Positions 17,423 to 25,910 of a stretch of 64,000 bases of DNA are shown one piece after another (the first letter of the stretch is position 1; each line of letters begins with the position of its first letter). The notes beneath the pieces were generated by a model, which saw only the letters and a program-made list of their open reading frames with translations, was not told where the DNA came from and searched no databases. The stretch covers positions 3,192,001 to 3,256,000 of the forward strand of contig NZ_WMEA01000001.1 in assembly GCF_021735925.1 (NCBI RefSeq), written 5' to 3'. The position numbers were made by a program, and so were the translations under genes. This DNA is from Loktanella sp. M215. GTDB taxonomy: Bacteria > Pseudomonadota > Alphaproteobacteria > Rhodobacterales > Rhodobacteraceae.

Positions 17423-18378
17423 TCCGCCGCGACCGGGCGCGCCATCGCGGCGCCGGGCAGGCAGCGCGCAACGGCGGCGCGGGTGGCCTCGGTCATCGGC
17501 AGATCGCGGGCGCGCAGGTGCGCGGGGTTGCTGACGAAGGCGAGTGCGAGGTCCGGCAGGTCAACGGGGACCGGATCGACGCGGCCCGTCGTCCGCCACT
17601 GGCTCACCTTGTCCCAGACCATCGCGCGGTCGGTCTTGCGCCGCGCGCTGTCGTAGTCGGTCTCCTGCGACTGGGTCAGGCTGTCCGGCGTCTCGATCTT
17701 GGTCAGCAGAAGTTCCTGCACGATCCAGATGATCTCGCCGTTGAACATCAGGCGGTTGCGGAATTCGCGGTCCTCTTCAATGCAGGGCGCAAAACCGCCG
17801 TTGCGCGCCAGCACCTCCTGCCGGAACAGGCCAGAGTTGATGTGGGTCCATTCCCCCGGCACCTGCCCGCCCATCTGCATGTTGGGAAAAACGTCGTCGA
17901 ACAGCGACAGGTCGCGCCGGATCGCGACGCGACGGCCGTCGGGCAGGACAAGTTCGTGCTGCACCAAGGCTGCGCCGACCTGCAGGGTGCTGCCCGGTTC
18001 ATGGCCGACCATGCGCCAGTTCAGACACTCATGCGCGCCAATGGCCGGTTGGGAGAGGATGCGCACCTGATGCAGGACCTTGTCGCGGTGCGGAATATCG
18101 TCGGAATCGTGGAAGGTCACCGCATCGCCGCCGGTCAGCAGCAGACCCGCATTCTTGGCCTGCGCCGTACCGACGTTCTGCGCCAGCCGGACATAGGTAA
18201 ATCGCGGATCATCGAAGTAGCGTGCCAGCCGCGCCTGTGTGCCGTCGGTGCTGCCATCGTCGATCACGGTCACGTGCGTCTTCCACCATGACTGGTCGAG
18301 GGCCGCACGGACCGCGGTGTCGATCAGATGCGCGCGGTTGTGAGTCGGGATGATGATATCGACGGACAGTTCGGTCAT
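17419..18378 (-). CDS. Glycosyltransferase family 2 protein
   Basis: A 319-residue GT-A glycosyltransferase. Motifs in order are VDIIIPTHNRAHLIDTAV, VIDDGSTDGTQARL and the DxD-like HDSDDIPHRD near residue 95. EEDREFRNRLMF supplies a later acidic pair. The C-terminal part is specific to this protein. It starts two bases after the stop of the membrane glycosyltransferase and overlaps the GT4-type gene by four bases. No membrane segments are seen. The acceptor is unknown. Confidence 0.9.
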   Translation of the reverse strand: MTELSVDIIIPTHNRAHLIDTAVRAALDQSWWKTHVTVIDDGSTDGTQARLARYFDDPRFTYVRLAQNVGTAQAKNAGLLLTGGDAVTFHDSDDIPHRDKVLHQVRILSQPAIGAHECLNWRMVGHEPGSTLQVGAALVQHELVLPDGRRVAIRRDLSLFDDVFPNMQMGGQVPGEWTHINSGLFRQEVLARNGGFAPCIEEDREFRNRLMFNGEIIWIVQELLLTKIETPDSLTQSQETDYDSARRKTDRAMVWDKVSQWRTTGRVDPVPVDLPDLALAFVSNPAHLRARDLPMTEATRAAVARCLPGAAMARPVAAE

Positions 18379-18380
18379 GG

Positions 18381-19847
18381 TCAGGCTCCGCTCAGGGATG
18401 GGGCGACGTGCAGGCGATAACGATCAAGGGTCCGCGCCGTGACACAGCCTGCCGGCAGGGGCAGAAGCAGCACCAGCACGGCACCGGTCACAATCATGCC
18501 GTGGCTCGGCGCCAGCGGCACCGCGAGGGCTGCTGCGGCAAACAGGATGGCGCTGGCAGAGGAGACGCCGCCGGGCCGTGCGGCACCCGACTTGTCGGTC
18601 ACGACAAAACGCAAGGACCGGCCGCAGATCGCTTCCAGCGTGGCGGAGGCGGCCACGGGGACCAATGCCAGACGGTGGCAAATTGCTGCGGCACGGACGC
18701 GAAGCGTAGCGGTTTCAGGTCGTCCTTGCCCCAGCAGCCGCAGGGCGATGTCGAGCAGCGTCAGCCAGACCGAGACGCCCGCCAGCACGATCAGCGCGTC
18801 GCTGCCCTGTCCTGTCGCGAGACCGAACAGAAGTGCTGTGGCAGGCAGCAGCGACAGGTTCAGCCAGGCCGTCAGTTGCGATACGATTGCCGCGCGCCCC
18901 TGCAGTCCCATGCCGCCGTGCCACGATACAAGCGCCGGGGCATGCGCCATCAGCGTCTGCAGGTTGCCGCTGGCCCAGCGATGACGCTGCCGCTCCAGAT
19001 CGTGCAACGAGAGTGGCAACAAACCGCGTCCGACGATCTGGTTGATGAACCGGCCGGTAAAGCCCATCCGACACAGCCGCACGCCCAGATCCGCATCCTC
19101 GGTGATGGTGCGTCCTGACCAGCCGCCGACGGCCCGCAAGGCCGGTGCGGAAATCACGCAAAGCGTGCCGGTCAGCAGCACCGCCTCGGCCACATCAGCC
19201 ATGCGCGCGTTGGTCTGGAAATATTCGGCGAGTTCCGCATCGACGCCCGAAGCAACGTCCGCACAGCCCTTGTACGCCTGCGGAAACTGCACATAGTCGG
19301 CGCCCGTCAGGGCAAGCGCCGCAGCGGCCCGCGTCAGAAAGTCGGGATCGACGACGTAATCGGCATCAACTGTCACGACATGCGTCGCATCCGGGCGGGA
19401 TTCCGCCAGTGCGATATTCAACGCACCGGCCTTGGCGCCGACGACACCGGTGCGGTGCAGAAAACGGACAGGGCGGCCAAGGCGGTCACAGGCGTCGCGC
19501 ACCGGCTGCCACAATGCGGGATCGGCGGTGTTGTTGTCGATCACGATAACCTCGAACCCGGATACGTCCCAGTCCTGTGCGGCCAGCGCGGCCACGGTCG
19601 CCATGACCATCGCGGGCGGTTCATTGTGCGTCGCCACATGGACCGTGAAGACCGGGCGCGGCGCCGCCGCATCCTGCAATCGCAGGCCCACCGAGTGCCC
19701 ATTGGCACACGCACGAATGACAAGGCCCGCAAGCTGAATCAGGATCAGCAGACCGCACAGCGCCGTCACCAGTCCCGGCAGGACCACGACGCACATGCAG
19801 ATGGCCGCCAGAAAAATCGGCAGGACGAACATGACTTGGCTCCACAC
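18381..19847 (-). CDS. Membrane-bound processive-type glycosyltransferase family 2
   Basis: A 488-residue BcsA/NodC-like glycosyltransferase and the first gene of the seven-gene operon. Two hydrophobic helices cover about residues 8-45. The catalytic domain shows VIVIDNNTADPALW, VTVDADYVVD (DxD), TITEDADLG (TED) and QRHRWASGN (the QxxRW motif of processive enzymes). Several membrane segments follow in the C-terminal 170 residues. This D,D,D,QxxRW set is typical of chitin, hyaluronan and cellulose synthases, so it could polymerise a short sugar chain. The best start is the ATG giving MWSQVMFVL. Product unknown. Confidence 0.9.
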   Translation of the reverse strand: MWSQVMFVLPIFLAAICMCVVVLPGLVTALCGLLILIQLAGLVIRACANGHSVGLRLQDAAAPRPVFTVHVATHNEPPAMVMATVAALAAQDWDVSGFEVIVIDNNTADPALWQPVRDACDRLGRPVRFLHRTGVVGAKAGALNIALAESRPDATHVVTVDADYVVDPDFLTRAAAALALTGADYVQFPQAYKGCADVASGVDAELAEYFQTNARMADVAEAVLLTGTLCVISAPALRAVGGWSGRTITEDADLGVRLCRMGFTGRFINQIVGRGLLPLSLHDLERQRHRWASGNLQTLMAHAPALVSWHGGMGLQGRAAIVSQLTAWLNLSLLPATALLFGLATGQGSDALIVLAGVSVWLTLLDIALRLLGQGRPETATLRVRAAAICHRLALVPVAASATLEAICGRSLRFVVTDKSGAARPGGVSSASAILFAAAALAVPLAPSHGMIVTGAVLVLLLPLPAGCVTARTLDRYRLHVAPSLSGA

Positions 19848-20018
19848 GGGGCGTCGGTTTCGGCTTGTCGGGAATTCAGGTGATCCTCACCCGTCCGAAC
19901 AACGCGCAGACCGGTCGCCGGTTCCGGACGGCGGACAGCCTTCGGTCCACCGATCGCGCAGGTCCAAGATGTCACGTGCCGGCGCGCGTGACTTCAAACT
20001 GAATTGACGCAGTATGAT

Positions 20019-20756
20019 TTAGTGTCCCGGAAACCAGGACGTGTCCATGTCCGCATAGCGGTCGCGAAAGTCGGTCATATCCGACAATTCGTCTTCGCGC
20101 AGGATCTGCATCCGGTCGCCATGTCGCAGGATCAATCCGTCCTCTTCCATCTTGATGAGGGTGCGGCTGATGTAGACGTTCGTCAAACCAAGGTAGTCGC
20201 CGATCTGGCTTTGGGTCAGCGGCAGGCGGATCGTGTCGGTCATCTTGTGGTTGGTGATCCGCAGGCGCGCGATCAGGTCCAACAGCATGTAGGCCACGCG
20301 CTCCTGCGCTTTCATCCGGCCCATCGCGCGCAACAGGTCGATGAAGACGACCTGATCACGCAATCCGATCGACAGTAGCAGCGCCGACAGACGCGGCGAT
20401 TCGCGCAAAATCACGTCGAGCGAGGATTTTGGAAACGGGCAAAGGGTGACGGCCTCTGCCGTGCACAAGGTCGTCGTCATATGCTTCAGCGCGACATCGG
20501 GAAAACCAATGATGTCGCCGGGATGGTGGATCTTGACGATCTGGCGGCGCCCGTCCGGCAGGTCGGTATAGCTGAACAGCCACCCCGTCTTGACGACATA
20601 AAGGTCTTTTGCCGTGTCGCCGTTCTGATAGACCTCTGTGCCCTCGCCATAGTCGCGCTCCGCTTTTTCGAGGCTCGCGAGTTGCGCCTTGTGATCATCA
20701 TCGAGCGCAATGTAATGGGACAGCTTCGTCACGAGGCAGCTGGATCGATCAGACAT
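20019..20756 (-). CDS. Crp/Fnr family transcriptional regulator
   Basis: A 245-residue Crp/Fnr-type regulator. The cyclic-nucleotide-like beta-roll spans about residues 20-130 (YQNGDTAKDLYVVKTGWLFS, IVKIHHPGDIIGFPDVA), followed by a dimerisation helix and the winged HTH with LTQSQIGDYLGLTNVYISR. The only early cysteine is Cys7, so it lacks the four-cysteine iron-sulfur pattern of true Fnr. It stands alone on the minus strand, divergent from the DUF427 gene across a 149-base gap that probably holds both promoters. The effector is unknown. Confidence 0.93.
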   Translation of the reverse strand: MSDRSSCLVTKLSHYIALDDDHKAQLASLEKAERDYGEGTEVYQNGDTAKDLYVVKTGWLFSYTDLPDGRRQIVKIHHPGDIIGFPDVALKHMTTTLCTAEAVTLCPFPKSSLDVILRESPRLSALLLSIGLRDQVVFIDLLRAMGRMKAQERVAYMLLDLIARLRITNHKMTDTIRLPLTQSQIGDYLGLTNVYISRTLIKMEEDGLILRHGDRMQILREDELSDMTDFRDRYADMDTSWFPGH

Positions 20757-20905
20757 TGGGTGCCTTTTGTTAAGATCAGGATTGTCACGCGGACCGCACG
20801 ATCACGGTAGCGTGAATTAATTGACTTTGACCAGCACCCTCGCAATTCGCAAGACACGCACTTCGTCACGTTTCGAACCAGGGTCAGAGAATTCAGGAGT
20901 TGGAC

Positions 20906-21379
20906 ATGCAGACGCTTCACATCGAGAACGTTCAGGACTGTCCGCGACCGCCAATCGTCGAGGACGTGCCCCAGCACCTGCGCGTGATGCTCTCCGATCA
21001 GATTGCCGCCGATACCACCAAGGGGCTGCGCGTTCTTGAAACGCACCATGCGCCGACCTACTATTTCCCGCGCAATGACATCCGCGCCGATCTGGTCCCT
21101 GTGGATGGTGGCAGCTTTTGTGAATGGAAAGGGCAAGCGCAGTATTTCGATGTCCTGATGGCTGGAAAGGTCTCGCGGCGCGCGGCATGGACCTACGCGC
21201 GCCCCTCGGCAAGCTTTGTGCGCATCGCGGGCCACGTGGCGTTTTACGCAGGGCTGATGGACGCTTGTTTCGTCGGGGATGAGCGCGTGATACCGCAGCC
21301 GGGGGACTTCTATGGCGGCTGGGTGACCTCCAATCTGAGAGGCACGCCGAAAGGTCATCGAGGCACACTGCACTGGTAA
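20906..21379 (+). CDS. DUF427 domain-containing protein
   Basis: A 157-residue protein of the DUF427 family, common in proteobacteria. Family-like stretches are HAPTYYFPRNDIRADLVP, YFDVLMAGKVSRRAAWTY and FYAGLMDACFVGDERV, ending in a GDFYGGWVTSNL segment. The fold is a small beta barrel in known structures, and the biochemical role is undefined. I use the ATG with an AGGAG ribosome site six bases upstream, rather than a TTG six bases earlier. It is divergent from the Crp/Fnr gene and convergent with the SRAP gene, and thus stands alone. Confidence 0.85.
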   Translation: MQTLHIENVQDCPRPPIVEDVPQHLRVMLSDQIAADTTKGLRVLETHHAPTYYFPRNDIRADLVPVDGGSFCEWKGQAQYFDVLMAGKVSRRAAWTYARPSASFVRIAGHVAFYAGLMDACFVGDERVIPQPGDFYGGWVTSNLRGTPKGHRGTLHW

Positions 21380-21466
21380 AAGGCAGGATCACATCGCGCA
21401 GCTTTTCGTGAAGGTCACCGCTGTGCTGACGATCGGGATGTTGTGACAGCCAGGTCAAGCACTGTC

Positions 21467-22159
21467 CTATGCACCCGTAATCATGCCGCCGTGGTCAGAC
21501 TTCAATCCTTCTCCACGCTGGTGGATCACCATGCGCTCCGCAGGGAATGGCTTGATCAGCGCACAAGCCTCGACCGGCGTGCCGGTCAGCCATTGCGCGT
21601 AGTCCTCGGGGGCGAGGATCATCGGCATCCGGTCCGGGTGCGTGTCCTTGACCAGCGCGTTTGGCGTCGTGGTCACCATTGAGCTGGTCATCATCTCGCG
21701 CATCTCGCCGCCGCCGTCGTTGCCCTTGTAGGCGCGCCAGACGCCCGCCAGGGCAAAGGGTGGCCGCGCGCCCTCCCCCGTCACGCCGAACCAGACATAC
21801 GTGGCCGGGTTGTGGCCCTTCGCCTCGCAGAAACTGGTCGCGGGGATCAGGCAGCGGCGGTCCTCGAAGCTTTTCTTCCAGAAGCGTGATGTGCGCAGCT
21901 TGTCATCGCGCGCGTTGTTGACGGCCTTCGGCTGGATCGGCTTGCCCGTCTTCTTTGAGACCTGCGGCATCACGAAGCCCCAGTGAGCGGGTTCGAGCCA
22001 GCGCGTGCCGTCGGCCTCGGCCCCGACGATCGGTGCCATGCCTTTCGGGAAGATTGCGGTCATCGGCTCTGCATTGCCGAGCGCGTCGTGTGCCGCATCG
22101 ACAGCGAAGAGCTGCCGCATCGCGTCCTTGGCCATCGTATTGGAGTAGAGGTTGCACAT
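21467..22159 (-). CDS. SOS response-associated peptidase (SRAP/YedK/HMCES family)
   Basis: A 230-residue SRAP protein. Cys2 (MCNLYSNT) is exposed after removal of Met1 and forms a stable thiazolidine link to abasic sites in single-stranded DNA, shielding them during replication. Conserved downstream parts are the NARDD segment, FEDRRCLIPATSFCEAKG with the active-site glutamate, and TTTPNALVKDTHPDRMPMIL with the histidine. I choose the ATG giving MCNLY because Cys2 must be second; an open frame extends 12 codons upstream. No LexA box was recognised upstream. Confidence 0.93.
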   Translation of the reverse strand: MCNLYSNTMAKDAMRQLFAVDAAHDALGNAEPMTAIFPKGMAPIVGAEADGTRWLEPAHWGFVMPQVSKKTGKPIQPKAVNNARDDKLRTSRFWKKSFEDRRCLIPATSFCEAKGHNPATYVWFGVTGEGARPPFALAGVWRAYKGNDGGGEMREMMTSSMVTTTPNALVKDTHPDRMPMILAPEDYAQWLTGTPVEACALIKPFPAERMVIHQRGEGLKSDHGGMITGA

Positions 22160-22401
22160 GAGGTCGAGGATACTCACTCGGACGCACAAGGGCACCTGTT
22201 TTCGGCGGTGCCTCTCATGCTCAGTTACCCGCCACCAAGGATCTCAGTGGCGACCTTCGGTCGTTGGTAGGTCCATCAGTCGGGCATACAACCCGCCGAA
22301 TTTTGCCAGCGTCCCGACGCCTGTGCTGTGATTGTCGGGGAAACAAGGATCGGCTGGCCCGTCTGCGACCAAGCCGACTGAAAGGGCGGCGTTTAGCATC
22401 A

Positions 22402-24024
22402 TCAAGCGCCGTCGCGAGGCAGATGCATCGGATCGTCTGCCGCCCCGGCCACCAGAAACCCCCGGTAGCGCACCAGCGGCGCCTTTGTCAGCGGGGCCAG
22501 CAGTGCGACATCGAAATGGAACTTGCCGTCAAAAGCGAACTCGCGTGCGATCGACACCGGAAGCAACCAGTCTGGCAGGCGGATCGGCCCGATGCGCCCG
22601 TCTGTCACCGGATAGTGGAGCGCGCCGTCTCGTAACTCCAGTCCAATCAGGAAGCTGAACGGGCCGAACCTCTCGCGAAGGCCAGTCGCATCCAGGGAAA
22701 GGTGGGACCGGAACGCGTTCCCACCGAACCTGCGCAGCCATGTCTCGCCGTGCGGCGTAACCGTCTTGGTCACCGTGACAGGGACATCGGTCGCGTCAGG
22801 CGGAAACCGGAAGATCGCGCAGAGCAGAAGGGACCATAGGCCAGCGCCCCGGCGGACCTCGCATCTCCCTTCCCAACGTGAGACATCGAGCGTCAGATGG
22901 GTTGCCCGGACCTCTTCGGGCAGCGCATCGAAGGCAGGCCCCAGCACGTGCGGGAAGATGTGCGACGTCGGCGCGACGACGCGCTCTGTGACCACGCGAA
23001 GATCCGCCATCGCAGCTTCCGCCTCTGCCAGGGTTATCACCTCGAGAGCGGGGCCCGCACCGACCGGCAGATCGGCGCGGCGCAGAAGCGCGCGGGCCGC
23101 CACGGCCGGGATGAAGGGTCCGTCGCCATCTTCGGCCAGAAGGCGCCAACTGCGGATCTCGTGGTGCGTGGTGACCGTGACGGACATGCCGCCCCGGCCG
23201 CTGCCGAACGGTGCCATCACATCGGCGAACACCTTGAACAGGCGCACAACAGACGGACCTACAGCAAGAGGCACCACCCGGCGCAAGGCTGCGAACATGG
23301 CAAGCCCGTAGCGCATGACGGCCAGCTCCAGCCCCGCGCGGAACCTGACAGTCTGCGCACCGAAATGGGCAGGAAACAGTCGCTGGTCCGGCACCTCGAT
23401 CTGCCAGCCCTGCCGGACCGCGCCCCCCGGAAGCGTGTAGTTCGCAGGCGCCGACCAGCCGGTGGCCCGCTCCCATCTGTTGCCGACCCAGACCGGCATG
23501 GGCCGCCCCGCCTGGGACAGGATCGACTGCATGACGGACAGACCGCGCGGCGCGCGGTTCCCCGGCAGGATCGCCGTGTCGATCACAACGGGAACATAGT
23601 CACCGGCCAAGGCGCGCACGGCGGCAGAGGACAATGCAGGCACAGAAGAAAGACCGGAGAGCACGCATAGCCCTTCCGCCCGCGCGTCGGAGTCCAAAGT
23701 AACGATACCGGCGCAGAAATCGGCATTGTCAGAGAGGTCGAGGTAGTGGACCCCTGCGGCAATGGCCGCCCGGGCAAGGCGATATGGGTCGTCTCCGTAG
23801 GTGTGGAATGGACCTGCGGCATCAATGACGACATCATATCCATCAAGCGCATAAAGGCTGTCCGCGCGGTCAAACCTGATGGCCCGGCAGCCCAAATCCT
23901 TCGCGCAAGCGCTGGCCTTCTTGATGCTCCGTCCGGCGATGCAGACGTCATGCGCGTCGGCGACAAGCAGGCGTGCAAGCCGCGCGCCGAAGACGCCGTA
24001 TCCACCCACAATCATGATATTCAC
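22402..24024 (-). CDS. Saccharopine dehydrogenase-like NAD(P)-binding protein with DUF4166-like C-terminus
   Basis: A 540-residue protein with an N-terminal Rossmann domain of the saccharopine dehydrogenase type (NIMIVGGYGVFGARLARLL, then DGYDVVIDAAGPF around residue 70). The C-terminal half, from about residue 355, resembles the DUF4166 region, ending in FDVALLAPLTKAPLVRYRGF. The start is the GTG at 24024, which overlaps the stop of the DCC gene in GTGA; the ATG nine bases later is an alternative. The pairing with a DCC-family redox protein suggests one functional unit, perhaps in lipid or cofactor reduction. The substrate is unknown. Confidence 0.8.
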   Translation of the reverse strand: MNIMIVGGYGVFGARLARLLVADAHDVCIAGRSIKKASACAKDLGCRAIRFDRADSLYALDGYDVVIDAAGPFHTYGDDPYRLARAAIAAGVHYLDLSDNADFCAGIVTLDSDARAEGLCVLSGLSSVPALSSAAVRALAGDYVPVVIDTAILPGNRAPRGLSVMQSILSQAGRPMPVWVGNRWERATGWSAPANYTLPGGAVRQGWQIEVPDQRLFPAHFGAQTVRFRAGLELAVMRYGLAMFAALRRVVPLAVGPSVVRLFKVFADVMAPFGSGRGGMSVTVTTHHEIRSWRLLAEDGDGPFIPAVAARALLRRADLPVGAGPALEVITLAEAEAAMADLRVVTERVVAPTSHIFPHVLGPAFDALPEEVRATHLTLDVSRWEGRCEVRRGAGLWSLLLCAIFRFPPDATDVPVTVTKTVTPHGETWLRRFGGNAFRSHLSLDATGLRERFGPFSFLIGLELRDGALHYPVTDGRIGPIRLPDWLLPVSIAREFAFDGKFHFDVALLAPLTKAPLVRYRGFLVAGAADDPMHLPRDGA

Positions 24025-24494
24025 CGGAGCAGACGCTTCTGAAAATCGGGATCGGAAAGCGCGCACATGTCGCCGCGCCCGAAAAGGGCGTATCTGTTCC
24101 GGGCAAGACGCTTGTAAAGCCAGTCCCGCACCGGCCGGGGCAAGAGCAGCAGCACGCTGGCCATTCGCCCCCATCCGCCGAACCGCCGGGCGGCGTAGAT
24201 GACCGCCTCGAAGTCCTGATGCGCGATGCCCTCATCGATGAACAGCCAGCTTGAGGGATCTGTCGGTTCGAGCCCGTAATGGCGCAACAGCGCCGCTCCG
24301 AGTGGGGTCTGGATCGGGCAGATGCGCACGGTCTGGCTGCGATCCAAGCGATGGATCATGCGCGCGCCCCAGCTACAGATTGCACATTCCGCATCCATCA
24401 CGGCCAGCGGCGATCTGTCGTCAAAGCTTGCAACCAGCGGGTCTTGGCGAAAGGAAAAACGTTCCGACTGGCGTCGGTCGTGCTGTGCGTCCAC
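24021..24494 (-). CDS. DCC family thiol-disulfide oxidoreductase-like protein
   Basis: A DCC-family (DUF393) protein of about 157 residues. The hallmark is DAECAICSWGARMI, matching the D-x2-C-x2-C signature, followed by the usual PIQTPLGAALLRHYGL and DPSSWLFIDEG. The C-terminal part has LLLLPRPVRDWLYKRLARNRY, as in the family. The start is uncertain: I used the GTG at 24494 because the conserved N-terminal RQDPLVASFDDRSPLAVMDA precedes the only internal ATG, but no good ribosome site is visible. It is translationally coupled to the saccharopine dehydrogenase-like gene. Confidence 0.75.
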   Translation of the reverse strand: MDAQHDRRQSERFSFRQDPLVASFDDRSPLAVMDAECAICSWGARMIHRLDRSQTVRICPIQTPLGAALLRHYGLEPTDPSSWLFIDEGIAHQDFEAVIYAARRFGGWGRMASVLLLLPRPVRDWLYKRLARNRYALFGRGDMCALSDPDFQKRLLR

Positions 24495-24659
24495 TTCCAG
24501 CCTCCAGCCGCCAAACTTTGGAAATCTACTCGCGTCAGGGATGAAGGAAATTGCGGTCGTTTGCAACGATCCCCGACGACATCGCTTATGTAGCGGTGAT
24601 GTACAGACTGGTGCTTGCACTGAGGCCCGCACGGTCGCGGACACCGGCGTCAATCACGC

Positions 24660-24980
24660 ATGCGTCGATGCGTCGATGCGTTGCTGCAGTGGCTGCGCTG
24701 GTCGACTCGGAGCCGTTTTCGGGCTGCCCGAACAGGCGTCGCCTCGGCTGTCCTGTTGCAAAGCGCGACTGCCGTGGCCGGTTTCGTGTCGTCAGGTGCA
24801 GTTGCATCGGCGGTGGGGCTGGTGATCTTTCCGGGCGCTGACACCGGGTCGGCGGTCGTGGCAAAGATCCTGCTGGTCCGGCTCTCGGTGCTGGCCCCCC
24901 TTTTCTTGCTCATCGGTGTCGGGCTGTTCATGCGCATGCAGGAAGGGCGGGTCGAAAACATCGAGACCAGCAATATCCAT
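24660..24980 (+). pseudogene. Fragment of a Na+/phosphate cotransporter-like gene
   Basis: Plus-strand translation gives SRFRAARTGVASAVLLQSAT, then VAGFVSSGAVASAVGLVIF, GADTGSAVVAKILLV and LSVLAPLFLLIGVGLFMRM. This matches the first repeat of NptA/Na-Pi cotransporter proteins, with the QSATAV motif and the GADxGSA motif. The rest of the gene (several hundred residues) and a proper N-terminus are absent, and the frame then runs into unrelated sequence to a stop at 25082. I read it as a decayed fragment, not a functional gene. Confidence 0.5.
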
Positions 24981-25910
24981 CACGAACCGCTGCAGGCCGT
25001 GAAATGCGCGAATTTGGCTTTTTTTGATGGTAGTCCACCCAATCCTGATGGAATCCGGGGAGCTGATGGAAAGACGTGTTGAAGCGAAAGTTTGAGTGAA
25101 TAGCGTCACGGCTGCAACCATTCTGTGCCCAGAAAAGTGAAGGCCCTGTTGATCGCACACGACATGTAGATCGACACCCTGTGCCGGATGCCGACGACGT
25201 TTGCAGCCTGCGGTTCGGCATAACCAAGCGCATCACGTTCCGCATCGACCGCGATCCCCCGTGACGTGCTGCCTGCCTAGGTGCGGCGTCCCGCAACGGC
25301 GGGGAAAGATACCAGAAAAACCAGACGACCGGCATAGGCAAGGTAGAACAAACCTGCCGGCGCCAGCATGGGGCTGTTTTGCATTGCTTCGCCCAGATAC
25401 CAGTGCTTGAAAACCGACCGCATCAGCTTTCAGCCGATATCAGAGTTTTTCTGACGGTTGGTGTCTTGCAAGGGGCCCATCAGCCGGGGCCTTAGCCTGC
25501 TTGGTTATTCCCGAGACAGGCCCCCCACCCCGCAGCGTTCATATCCTGTGACGAAAGATTCCCGCGGACAAATGACATAGCACCATCGACTGCAGTTTGC
25601 CTCATGTCCGTAGAATTGTCTTGTCGCACACTCCGGCATTGGTCCGATGGCGGTTGCCATTCTGATCACAGCGTTATGGTGGACTGCGCTTGACGTTCCA
25701 TCGACTTCACGTGGACGAACGCGTCGTCCATGGTGACGGTAAGCGCAAATTTTCCGCATTTGCTAGAAATTGCGCCGTTTCATCGGGATCTGGCTCTCCA
25801 ATCTGCAAGTCATCTTGACCATTCGTCGATTGGTTGATCCTCTCACCTTGCGTAAGAAACATACAACAATGTCAAACTTCCCTGAGATTTGTCTTGAGAG
25901 GCAAAAGGTT
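24981..25910. other. Long stretch without a convincing gene
   Basis: About 930 bases between the cotransporter fragment and the amidase gene. Apart from one small possible membrane ORF (25277-25423, minus strand) I see no gene with family resemblance. The last 200 bases before the amidase must hold its promoter; no strong consensus was recognised. The mixture of short broken frames fits gene debris. Confidence 0.5.
25277..25423 (-). CDS. Possible 48-residue small membrane protein
   Basis: A short open frame starting MRSVFKHWYLGEAMQ and containing a hydrophobic stretch (APAGLFYLAYAGRLVFLVSF) that could span the membrane once. It ends in PAVAGRRT. The ribosome site is poor. It has no known family to me. 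It could be a real small membrane protein or a chance frame in an otherwise gene-poor stretch. Confidence 0.3.
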   Translation of the reverse strand: MRSVFKHWYLGEAMQNSPMLAPAGLFYLAYAGRLVFLVSFPAVAGRRT

